Assembly: GCA_017308255.1 (NCBI GenBank)
Contig: JAFKFN010000011.1
Location: forward strand, 1-64,000
Reading direction: 5' to 3'
Length of the DNA: 64,000 nucleotides
DNA from: Altererythrobacter sp.
GTDB lineage: Bacteria > Pseudomonadota > Alphaproteobacteria > Sphingomonadales > Sphingomonadaceae
Positions 42,996-50,893 of the stretch are shown piece after piece. Each line of letters begins with the position of its first letter. Within the stretch, counting starts at the first letter, position 1. Below the pieces are notes generated by a model. The model saw only the letters and a program-made list of their open reading frames with translations. It was not told the origin of the DNA and ran no database searches. The position numbers were made by a program, and so were the translations under genes.

Positions 42996-43714
42996 TTGAA
43001 ACGGCCCTTCCCCCGCCCGTCCCCCTGCCCTCGCCCCGCCGGATCGCCATCAGCGCGGCCGTGGCGGCGGCTGTCGCTTCCGTCGTGGGGGTGCTCTTCG
43101 TCCTGCCGGCCGAATTCGGCATCGATCCCACGGGCTTTGGCCGGGCGACCGGCCTTGTCGGCCTGGCGGGCGGCGGCGAGGCGGAAGAGAACATCTATCT
43201 CAAGCGCGGCCAGGCGCGCACCAACGTGCTGTTCACGCTGCCCGGATCGGCGGCGGCGGACGAGGCCACCCTGCGCCAGACGCTGGCGAACAAGGGCATC
43301 GCGCCCTTGCCGGGCGAAGCCATGCGGACCGACCGGTTCGAGATCGAACTGCTGCCCTATGAAGCGATCGAGCTGAAATACGACCTGGCCGAAGGCGCGC
43401 CGATGATCTTCGCCTGGAAGGCCAGCGCGCCGGTCTATCTCGACATGCACTCGCATCCCTTCGACGGCGGAACCGACCTGACGGAAAGCTTCGTGATCGA
43501 CCAGATGCCGGCGCAGACCGCCGTCTATGTCGCCCCGTTCAGCGGCATCCACGGATGGTATTGGCAGAACCGCACGCTGGAAAACGTGACGCTGACGCTC
43601 GACGTCCTGGGCCAGTTCACCGCTTCGCGCATCTTCGACGCGGGGGGCGAACATCCCCGCCCGCTGGCCGATGAACACGCCGCGGCGGAGGGTCCGGCAA
43701 ACGCGCCGCGCTGA
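42992..43714 (+). CDS. Membrane-anchored periplasmic protein paired with HupE-like protein
   Basis: A 240-residue protein with one N-terminal membrane span (IAISAAVAAAVASVVGVLFVLP, about residues 18-38) and a periplasmic domain. That domain is beta-rich and contains the His-containing stretches YLDMHSHPFDGGTD and FSGIHGWYWQNRTLENVTLTL. The tail is Ala/Pro-rich. I do not recognise an enzyme; 'transmembrane anchor protein' is the nearest label I can recall. Its start overlaps the HupE-like gene (ATGA), so the two probably work together. Confidence 0.78.
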   Translation: MIETALPPPVPLPSPRRIAISAAVAAAVASVVGVLFVLPAEFGIDPTGFGRATGLVGLAGGGEAEENIYLKRGQARTNVLFTLPGSAAADEATLRQTLANKGIAPLPGEAMRTDRFEIELLPYEAIELKYDLAEGAPMIFAWKASAPVYLDMHSHPFDGGTDLTESFVIDQMPAQTAVYVAPFSGIHGWYWQNRTLENVTLTLDVLGQFTASRIFDAGGEHPRPLADEHAAAEGPANAPR

Positions 43715-43846
43715 CCGCCGCCCGCTTTTTCCGGATTTTGTCAATGTGCCGGACGATCCGCCCTTGTTGTGGCGGGCCTTTGTCGGCTAGGCTCGCCCCA
43801 GGGGTCACGCCGGAATCGGCGGACAATCTGGATTGGGAGCTTGGAG

Positions 43847-45811
43847 TTGGAACGTTCCGCGCGCGTTAATTCGTCTCGTCGCCAGGCCGTGAAGGCGCTG
43901 CTGCGGCCGCTCATTCCCGCGACGCTGGCCTTCGCTTCGGCTGCCGCCATGGCGCAGAGCGGCGCCCCCCTCCCGGTCCCAGCTTCCGCCGCCCAGGGGA
44001 AGTTCGATTACAAGGGCTGGGACGCCTATCTCGGCGGCTCGGATTCCTCGCAATTTTCCTCGCTGACGCAGGTCAACAAGGACAACGTCAACCAGCTCCA
44101 GGTGGTCTGGAGCTATGAGACGGGCAAGGGCCAGGCCCCGCACTTCAACCCGACGATCGCCGGCGGGCGGATGTACGTGCTGACCGGCGACAACAAGATC
44201 GCCGCTCTCAACCCGGCCACGGGCGCGGAAATCTGGAAGAGCGACAATACCGGCCGCCTGGGCGGGCGCGGTATCAACTACTGGACCGACGGCAAGGAAG
44301 AGCGGCTGATGCTGCTCATCGACGGCTATGTCAGCGCGATCGATGCCAAGACGGGCAAGGTCATCACCAGCTTCGGCAACGGGGGCAAGGTGGACCTGCG
44401 CGACGGCCTGCCGAAGGACGCGGCGATCCCGCCCCGGCCGCTGATGACCGACAACCCTGGCCGCATCTTCGAGGACACTTACGTCGTCTCGCTGCCCGCC
44501 GGCGCCTATGACTATGCCTCGGCCCCGGCGCAGATCCAGGCTTATGACGTGCGCACCGGCGCGCTGAAGTGGGAGTTCCACACCGTGCCCCGGATCGGCG
44601 AGTTCGGATCGGACACCTGGCCGGAGAAGGACCGCGAGAAGTTCGGCGGCGTCCACAACTGGTCGGAATTCACGATCGATCCGGAAACCGGCATCGCCTA
44701 TATCCCGACCGGCACCGCGCGTTACGATTTCTACGGCGGCAACCGCCCCGGCAACAACCTGTTCGCCAATTCGCTGCTGGCGCTGGACGTACGTACCGGC
44801 AAGCGCATCTGGCATTTCCAGACGGTCCACCACGATCTGTGGGACTTCGACCTGCCGAACGCGCCCAAGCTGATGACCATCCACAAGGACGGGAAGGACA
44901 TCCCGGTGGTCATCCAGGCGGCCAAGCACGGCTTCGTGTTCGTGTTCAACCGCCTGACGGGCGAGCCGGTGTGGCCGATCGAGGAGCGGCCGGTGCCGGC
45001 GTCCGACGTGCCGGGCGAGCAGGCTTCCCCCACCCAGCCGTTCCCGACCGTGATCGAGCCGTTCGGGCGGCAGAGCTTCACCGAAGCGGACATCAACCCC
45101 TATCTGCCCGAGGCGGACCAGCAGGCGCTGCGCGAAAAGCTGCGCGCCAGCCGCAACGAAGGCCTGTTCACCCCGCCCAGCCTGCGCGGCACCGTATCGA
45201 TGCCGGGTCATAACGGCGGCGCCAACTTCGGCACCACGGCGGTGGACCCGGTCAACAAGCGGTTCTTCGTGGTCAGCCGCGAAATCCCGGTGATCATCAA
45301 GCTGAACCCCGACGACCGGCCCGAGGCGCTGGCGGCGATGCCGAACGGCAACCCCGGCCTCAATCCCTACAAGTCGCCGGTGGACTTCATGTTGCAGAGC
45401 AACGGCATGGTGGCGATCAAGCCGCCGTTCTCGTTCCTCACCGCCTATGACATGAACACCGGCAAGAAGCTCTACGAAGTGCCCGATGGCGAAAGCCTGG
45501 GCCTGCTGGCCCAGGGCGTGACCGGCGTCGGTTCGCAGGCGCCGCGCGGCGGCCCGGTGGCCACCGCCAGCGGCCTGCTGTTCGTCGGCACCGCGGGCGA
45601 CCGCACGTTCCGCGCCCGTGACGCGGCGACCGGCAAGGTCCTGTGGGAATACAAGCTCGACGCCGCGACCGAAGGCGTGCCGGCGGTCTATGAAGTCAAC
45701 GGACGCCAGTATATCACCGTGCCGGTGGGTGGCGACGGCCTGTTCCCGCAGAAGGGCAATCCCACGCCGGGGCCGAGCCGCTACGTCACCTTCGCTCTGC
45801 CGGCGCGATAA
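43847..45811 (+). CDS. Periplasmic PQQ-dependent dehydrogenase II
   Basis: A 654-residue secreted quinoprotein. From TTG 43847 (GGGAG 7 bases before) the N terminus is a twin-Arg-bearing signal (SSRRQAVKALLRPLIPATLAFASAAAMAQ). Propeller repeats include IAALNPATGAEIWK, LALDVRTGKRIWHFQT and AATGKVLWEYK. The active-site segment is VHHDLWDFDLPNAPKL. It shares family with the proteins at 37947 and 54878 but has an insert near residues 200-240. No heme motif. The start could also be TTG 43841 or another in-frame codon. It heads a run of five genes to 53026. Confidence 0.88.
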   Translation: MERSARVNSSRRQAVKALLRPLIPATLAFASAAAMAQSGAPLPVPASAAQGKFDYKGWDAYLGGSDSSQFSSLTQVNKDNVNQLQVVWSYETGKGQAPHFNPTIAGGRMYVLTGDNKIAALNPATGAEIWKSDNTGRLGGRGINYWTDGKEERLMLLIDGYVSAIDAKTGKVITSFGNGGKVDLRDGLPKDAAIPPRPLMTDNPGRIFEDTYVVSLPAGAYDYASAPAQIQAYDVRTGALKWEFHTVPRIGEFGSDTWPEKDREKFGGVHNWSEFTIDPETGIAYIPTGTARYDFYGGNRPGNNLFANSLLALDVRTGKRIWHFQTVHHDLWDFDLPNAPKLMTIHKDGKDIPVVIQAAKHGFVFVFNRLTGEPVWPIEERPVPASDVPGEQASPTQPFPTVIEPFGRQSFTEADINPYLPEADQQALREKLRASRNEGLFTPPSLRGTVSMPGHNGGANFGTTAVDPVNKRFFVVSREIPVIIKLNPDDRPEALAAMPNGNPGLNPYKSPVDFMLQSNGMVAIKPPFSFLTAYDMNTGKKLYEVPDGESLGLLAQGVTGVGSQAPRGGPVATASGLLFVGTAGDRTFRARDAATGKVLWEYKLDAATEGVPAVYEVNGRQYITVPVGGDGLFPQKGNPTPGPSRYVTFALPAR

Positions 45812-45823
45812 GAGAGGCCGATC

Positions 45824-46864
45824 ATGATGCGATCGTTTTCGCTGGCCGCCGCCGCCGCGGCCGCCGCACTTGTTCCCGTGGCCGCCACGGCGCAGGAGCG
45901 CGATCTCACGGTGCTTGTCCCGGTACCGAAGGATTACAAGGCGAAGACCACATCCTGGGGAGAGCCCGACTTCCGCGGCGGCTGGCCGATCGACCACCTG
46001 AACGGCCGCACGCCGCTGCAGCGCGATCCCAAGTATGGCAACCGCGCCTATCTGAACGACGAGGAGTTCGCCCAGCGCGACGCCGAAGTGCAGCAGCTGG
46101 CCGAACGCTATGAGAACGAGGACAAGAAGGGCACCATGGGCATCGGCCACTGGGCCGAAGTCGCCAGCGCCAACCGGCGCACGAGCTGGATAACCGCGCC
46201 GGCCAATGGGCGGCTTCCCGCCTATACCGCGGAAGGCAAGAAGCTCTCGTCCGAGATGCGTTCCAGCTGGCGGCGGGGCCAGCCGTTCGACTGGGTGACC
46301 GATTTCGACAGCTGGGACCGCTGCATCACCCGCGGCCTGCCGGCCTCGATGTTCCCGTTCATGTACAACAACGGGATGCGCATCTTCCAATCGCCGGGGA
46401 TCGTCGCGCTGCAAATGGAAATGGTGCACGAAACGCGCATCATCCCCACCGACGGGCGCGCCGGCATCCCGAACCAGATCCACAACTGGATGGGCGAAAG
46501 CCGCGGCCACTGGGAAAACGGCAATACGCTGGTGGTCGAAACCCGTAATTTCCGCCCCGGCCCTTCGGCCACGAACATCGGGACCACCGGCTCTCCGGGA
46601 GAGAACGATACGCCGGTGAGCGAACAGGCCAGCATGGTCGAACGGTTCACCATGACGGGGCCGGACGAGATCATCTATGAATTCACCTGGACCGATCCCG
46701 TCGTGTTCACCGAGCCGTGGTCCGCGCGGCTGGAATGGAAGCGCGACGACGATTTCGGCATCTACGAATACGCCTGCCATGAAGGCGACGTGCAGCTACG
46801 CAACTTCATCACCGCCTCGCGGGCGGAACGCGCCCAGGAAAGGTCTTCCGGCCGCGCGCGCTGA
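45824..46864 (+). CDS. Secreted G-x-P-D-x-x-G-x-W family protein, copy 1
   Basis: A 346-residue exported protein of unknown function (signal ending VAATAQ). It carries WGEPDFRGGWPIDHLN (residues 45-60), the block FDSWDRCITRGLPASMFPFMYNNG with Cys167, GHWENGNTLVVETRNF, ERFTMTGPDEIIYEFTWTDP, and YEYACHEGD near the C terminus with Cys318. The two Cys are conserved in the next two paralogues and could form a disulfide. No catalytic triad or cofactor motif is evident. It follows PQQ dehydrogenase II by 12 bases. Confidence 0.85.
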   Translation: MMRSFSLAAAAAAAALVPVAATAQERDLTVLVPVPKDYKAKTTSWGEPDFRGGWPIDHLNGRTPLQRDPKYGNRAYLNDEEFAQRDAEVQQLAERYENEDKKGTMGIGHWAEVASANRRTSWITAPANGRLPAYTAEGKKLSSEMRSSWRRGQPFDWVTDFDSWDRCITRGLPASMFPFMYNNGMRIFQSPGIVALQMEMVHETRIIPTDGRAGIPNQIHNWMGESRGHWENGNTLVVETRNFRPGPSATNIGTTGSPGENDTPVSEQASMVERFTMTGPDEIIYEFTWTDPVVFTEPWSARLEWKRDDDFGIYEYACHEGDVQLRNFITASRAERAQERSSGRAR

Positions 46865-46894
46865 TGATGCCATTCCATTTCGACATCGCGCGCG

Positions 46895-46948
46895 CTCGGT
46901 GTAACTTGTCGAAAGATCAACCGATTCACTTTGTCGCAATGTGTCGCA
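46895..46948. promoter_or_regulatory. CTCGGTGTAAC and tandem TGTCGCA motifs
   Basis: CTCGGTGTAAC lies at 46895-46905, identical to the reverse strand at 54563-54573. TGTCGCA occurs at 46932-46938 and 46942-46948, exactly 10 bases apart, about 40 bases before the ATG of secreted copy 2. The same heptamer occurs as a tandem pair, on the other strand, before the PQQ gene at 54878. A shared regulator is inferred. Confidence 0.5.
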
Positions 46949-46981
46949 ATTCTTGAATACGCGAACCCGGGAGAAACCCAG

Positions 46982-48109
46982 ATGAGTTCCCTTAAGTCTT
47001 TTCGTAATGCCTTCGCGAGCGGCCTGCTCGCGGCGGCCAGCCTGGCGATGCTGGGCAGCGGCCCGGCCGCGGCCCAGCCGGTGCCCGCCGACCTGACAAC
47101 GATGCCGCCGGTGCCGAAGGACTATCAGCCCAAGAAAACCGCCTGGGGCGATCCCGACCTGCGCGGCACCTGGCCGATCGACAACATCGCCAGCATCCCG
47201 ATGAATCGCCCGGCGAACTTCGGCAATCGCTTCTGGCTGAACGACGAGGAGTACGCCCAGCGCGAACAGCGCGCGAACTCGTCCGACCAGGCTTATGAGC
47301 GGGAAGACAAGAACGGCACGATCGGCATGGGCCACTGGGTCGAATCCGACGCCTCCGGCCGCCGCACCTCGCTGCTGGTCGATCCGCCGAACGGCCAGCT
47401 GCCGCCGCTCACCCCGCAGGCCCAAGCGCTTTCCAAGGCCGGCCGCACCAGCTGGACGCCCAACACCAAGTATAACTGGGTGACGGATTTCGATTCGTGG
47501 GATCGCTGCGTCAGCCGCGGCTTCCCCGCCTCCATGCTGCCGTTCCGCTATAACAACGGCATCCGCATCTATCAGGCGCCGGGCTACGTCACGATCGCGC
47601 TTGAGATGCTCGGCAGCCGCGTGATCCCGATCCGCAGCGGCGATGCCAAGCACTGGCCGAAGGAAGTGGAAGCCTGGCTGGGCAACAGCGTCGGCCACTG
47701 GGAAGGCAACACGCTGGTCATCGAGACGACCAACCTCAAGACCGGCGACAGCGCCACCAAGGACATGTACGCCCGCAACGGATCGCCGCTGAACATGGCG
47801 ACCATGGGCGTGCCGCCGAACAACACGATCCCGACCAGCGACAAGGCCAAGGTCGTCGAACGGCTGACCCCGACCGGGCCGGACCACATCATCTACGAGA
47901 TGACTTATTCGGATCCGGAAGTGTTCACCGCCCCGTTCACCGCGCGGCTCGACTGGACTCGGAACAACAATTACGAGTTCTATGAATACGCGTGCCACGA
48001 GGGCGACGTGCAGGTGCGGAACTACATCACCTCATCGCGCGCGGGCACTCTCTCCGAAGCTTCGGCTGAAGATCGCGCCGCCGGCGGGGAAAGCGGCGGC
48101 AGCCGCTGA
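46982..48109 (+). CDS. Secreted G-x-P-D-x-x-G-x-W family protein, copy 2
   Basis: A 375-residue exported paralogue (signal ending SGPAAAQP). Conserved blocks are WGDPDLRGTWPIDNIA, FDSWDRCVSRGFPASMLPFRYNNG, GHWEGNTLVIETTNLK, ERLTPTGPDHIIYEMTYSDPE and YEYACHEGDVQVRNYITSSR. The C-terminal 25 residues are an Ala/Gly/Ser-rich tail. An in-frame start 51 bases upstream falls in the regulatory motifs, so ATG 46982, after GGGAGAAA, is preferred. It has its own 117-base leader with repeated motifs, unlike copies 1 and 3. Confidence 0.85.
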   Translation: MSSLKSFRNAFASGLLAAASLAMLGSGPAAAQPVPADLTTMPPVPKDYQPKKTAWGDPDLRGTWPIDNIASIPMNRPANFGNRFWLNDEEYAQREQRANSSDQAYEREDKNGTIGMGHWVESDASGRRTSLLVDPPNGQLPPLTPQAQALSKAGRTSWTPNTKYNWVTDFDSWDRCVSRGFPASMLPFRYNNGIRIYQAPGYVTIALEMLGSRVIPIRSGDAKHWPKEVEAWLGNSVGHWEGNTLVIETTNLKTGDSATKDMYARNGSPLNMATMGVPPNNTIPTSDKAKVVERLTPTGPDHIIYEMTYSDPEVFTAPFTARLDWTRNNNYEFYEYACHEGDVQVRNYITSSRAGTLSEASAEDRAAGGESGGSR

Positions 48110-48142
48110 TCCCCACCACCTTCGGGGGAGGGTGAAGGTCTG

Positions 48143-49201
48143 ATGGTTTTCGAGCGTAGGGCGCGCTCCGGGGTTTCGCCGGCATGGCTGGCGATGCTTG
48201 CGGGGTGCGCCCTTGCTTTTTCGGGCCTGTCTTCCGCCGTGCGGGCGCAGGCGCCCGACCTGACGGCCATCCCCGCCGTGCCGCGCGATTACAAGCCGGC
48301 GAATACCGCCTGGGGGGAGCCAGACCTGCGCGGCACCTGGCCGATCGACCATCTCAACTTCACCCCGCTGCAACGCACGGCGGAGCAAGGCAACCGCTAC
48401 TGGCTGACGGACGAAGAGTTCGCCGCACGCCAGCAGACGCTGGCCACGCGGGGCCAAGCCTATGATAAAGAGATCCAGGGAGAGACGCTGGGCCAGGGGC
48501 ATTGGGTGGAACCGGGCACTGCCAATCGCCGCACCTCGTTCCTGATCGATCCGCCGAACGGCCGCCTTCCCGAGCTGACCGAGGAAGGCAAGCGCCGCCA
48601 GGCCACCAAGCATTCAAGCTACATCGCCGGGCAGACTTATGACTGGGTGACCGATTTCGACACCTGGGACCGCTGCATCACGCGCGGGCTGCCGGCATCG
48701 ATGTTCCCGTTCAACTACAACAACGGCATCCGCCTGTTCCAGGCGCCCGGCTTGGTGGCGATCCAGATGGAAATGGTCCACGAAGTGCGCCTGATCCCGA
48801 CCGATGGCAGCGGCCCCGCCGAAGGCGTGGGCTTCTGGATCGGCCAGAGCCGGGGGCACTGGGAAAACGGCAACACGCTGGTGGTCGAAACGGATCATTT
48901 CAACGGGCTCGGCGCGCCGGTCAATGTCGGCACCTGGGGCTCCCCGCCGGGCAACAACACGCCGCAAAGCACCGAAGCGAAGCTGACCGAGCGCTTCATC
49001 ATGACCGGGCCCGACACGATCGTCTACGAAGCCACTTACAGCGATCCCGTCGTGTTCACCGCGCCGTGGACCGTGCGCCTCGATTGGCGGCGGAACGACG
49101 CTTACAACCTGTTCGAATACGCCTGCCACGAAGGCAACGTGCAAATCCGCGGATACATCACCTCCTCGCGCGCCGCGCGGGGCCTTCTCAATCGGGAATA
49201 A
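48143..49201 (+). CDS. Secreted G-x-P-D-x-x-G-x-W family protein, copy 3
   Basis: A 352-residue exported paralogue (signal around AMLAGCALAFSGLSSAVRAQA). It has WGEPDLRGTWPIDHLNF, FDTWDRCITRGLPASMFPFNYNNG, GHWENGNTLVVETDHF, ERFIMTGPDTIVYEATYSDP and FEYACHEGNVQIRGYITSSR. It is closer to copy 1 than to copy 2. The Cys in LAGC within the signal is a possible but weak lipobox. The carboxylesterase gene starts 3 bases after its stop, so the two are cotranscribed. Confidence 0.85.
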   Translation: MVFERRARSGVSPAWLAMLAGCALAFSGLSSAVRAQAPDLTAIPAVPRDYKPANTAWGEPDLRGTWPIDHLNFTPLQRTAEQGNRYWLTDEEFAARQQTLATRGQAYDKEIQGETLGQGHWVEPGTANRRTSFLIDPPNGRLPELTEEGKRRQATKHSSYIAGQTYDWVTDFDTWDRCITRGLPASMFPFNYNNGIRLFQAPGLVAIQMEMVHEVRLIPTDGSGPAEGVGFWIGQSRGHWENGNTLVVETDHFNGLGAPVNVGTWGSPPGNNTPQSTEAKLTERFIMTGPDTIVYEATYSDPVVFTAPWTVRLDWRRNDAYNLFEYACHEGNVQIRGYITSSRAARGLLNRE

Positions 49202-49204
49202 CTC

Positions 49205-50869
49205 ATGACCAAGCCACGCTTTTTACACACCGCCATCGTTTGCGCCCTGCTCGCCACCACCGGCACCGGCTGTGCCCAGGCCGGCGGCGGCACCGCTTCG
49301 GCTTCGGCCATTTCGGCGGCCAGCCCCGTCCGTACGCAGCAGGGCCTGGTCCGCGGCGGACCGGCCAAGGTTCAAGGCGTGACCTTGTTCAGAGGCATCC
49401 CGTTCGCCGCCGCGCCGGTGGGCAACCTGCGCTTCCGCGAAGCCCAGGCCCCCAAGCCGTGGAGCGGCGTGCTCGACGGGACGAAGTGGGGCGACACCTG
49501 CATCCAGCCGACCGCCAAGGATCGCGCTCTCGGCCCCAACCAGGCGACCGACATGCCGGATTCGCCGAAGATGTCGGAAGACTGCCTCAACCTCAACGTC
49601 TGGACGCCGGCGAAAAGCTCCGGCGAGAAGCTGCCGGTCATGGTGTGGTTCTATGGCGGCGCCTATAACGAAGGCGGCGGCAGCATGCCTTTCGCGGACG
49701 GCAGCAACCTGGCCAAGAAGGGCGTGATCGTCGTTTCGCTCAATTATCGCGTCGGCGCGCTGGGCTTCCTGTCTTATCCCGGATTGACCGCCGCTTCGCC
49801 GCACAAGGCCTCCGGCAACCAGGCGCTGTCGGATTCGGTCGCCGCGCTGAAGTGGGTGCAGCAGAACATTGCCGCGTTCGGCGGCGATCCGAACAACGTG
49901 ACGATCTTCGGCCAATCGGCCGGCGCCTGCATCACCGCCGCGCTGACCGGGTCGCCGGTGGCCAAGGGCCTGTTCCAGCGGTCCATCTCCGAAAGCGGCG
50001 CCTGGGCCGGCCTGACCGCCGCCCGCATGGGTAGCCGCGAGCAGGCCGAGCAGCGCACTACCGAAGCGCTTGAAAAGATGGGCGTGCACAACCTGGCCGA
50101 ATTGCAGGCGCTGCCGGTGGAGAAGCTGTCCACCCTGCGCAATCAGGGCATCATCGTGGACGGCTGGATCGTGCCGGAAGATCTGTCGAAGACGTTCGCC
50201 GAAGGGCGGCAGAACAAGGTCGACGTGCTGCTCGGATCGAACAGCAACGAAGGCGGCAGCTTTGGCGGCGGCGGGGGCCAGAAGACCACGGCGGAAAGCT
50301 GGAAGGCCGGCGCCGCGCAGCGCTGGCGCGATCTCGCCGAACTGGGCCTGGCCGCCTATCCGGCCACGACCGATGCCGAGGCGCAGGCGTTCTCCACCCG
50401 GCCCTTCACCGACGGCATCGCCTGGTTCATGCGCCGCTATGCCGACGAGCAGGCGAAGATCGGCAAGGCGGCCTATCTCTATCAGTTCACCCGGACCCCG
50501 GCCACCGCGCCGGGCAAGACCAACGGCGGCCCCAGCCACGCGGCTGAGCTGGCCTATGTCTTCGGCAACCTGGAAGCGCCGCGCGAAGTGCCGGACAACA
50601 GCGATCCGGCTGTGGTTAGCAAGAGCCAGCCGGACATCAAGCTGGCCGACCAGATCATGACCTACTGGACCAACTTCGCCCGGACCGGCAACCCGAACGG
50701 GCCGGGCCTGCCGCAGTGGCCGCTGGCGAGCCAGTTGCCGCGTGGCCAGGCCATGCTGCTCGACGTCAACCCGGCGCCGGGCGTGGCGATGACCCCGGCG
50801 CAAATGGCGCTCTACGATGCCATATTCGAGCGGGATGTCGCCAAGCCGATCGGGCTTGCCGCGAAGTAA
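49205..50869 (+). CDS. Secreted type-B carboxylesterase
   Basis: A 554-residue alpha/beta hydrolase of the carboxylesterase/lipase type-B family with signal peptide (LLATTGTGCAQAGG, possibly lipidated at Cys). Family signatures: LRFREAQAPKPW, SEDCLNLNVWTP, VWFYGGAYNEGGG, and the nucleophile elbow TIFGQSAGACIT with Ser near residue 238. Glu is in GSNSNEGGSF near 350, and His in GGPSHAAELAYVFGN near 445. The triad appears complete. It would release an alcohol from an ester in the periplasm or outside, which a PQQ dehydrogenase next door could then oxidise; that link is inferred. Confidence 0.92.
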   Translation: MTKPRFLHTAIVCALLATTGTGCAQAGGGTASASAISAASPVRTQQGLVRGGPAKVQGVTLFRGIPFAAAPVGNLRFREAQAPKPWSGVLDGTKWGDTCIQPTAKDRALGPNQATDMPDSPKMSEDCLNLNVWTPAKSSGEKLPVMVWFYGGAYNEGGGSMPFADGSNLAKKGVIVVSLNYRVGALGFLSYPGLTAASPHKASGNQALSDSVAALKWVQQNIAAFGGDPNNVTIFGQSAGACITAALTGSPVAKGLFQRSISESGAWAGLTAARMGSREQAEQRTTEALEKMGVHNLAELQALPVEKLSTLRNQGIIVDGWIVPEDLSKTFAEGRQNKVDVLLGSNSNEGGSFGGGGGQKTTAESWKAGAAQRWRDLAELGLAAYPATTDAEAQAFSTRPFTDGIAWFMRRYADEQAKIGKAAYLYQFTRTPATAPGKTNGGPSHAAELAYVFGNLEAPREVPDNSDPAVVSKSQPDIKLADQIMTYWTNFARTGNPNGPGLPQWPLASQLPRGQAMLLDVNPAPGVAMTPAQMALYDAIFERDVAKPIGLAAK

Positions 50870-50893
50870 GAGTGAGAAGCGAAGGGGAGACGT

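Noticed and set aside
43805-46780. A 991-codon open frame on the minus strand opposite PQQ dehydrogenase II and secreted copy 1
   Set aside because: Its translation is rich in Arg, His, Gly and Ala with no domain pattern, and the plus-strand proteins have clear signals and motifs. Long antisense frames are common in GC-rich DNA.
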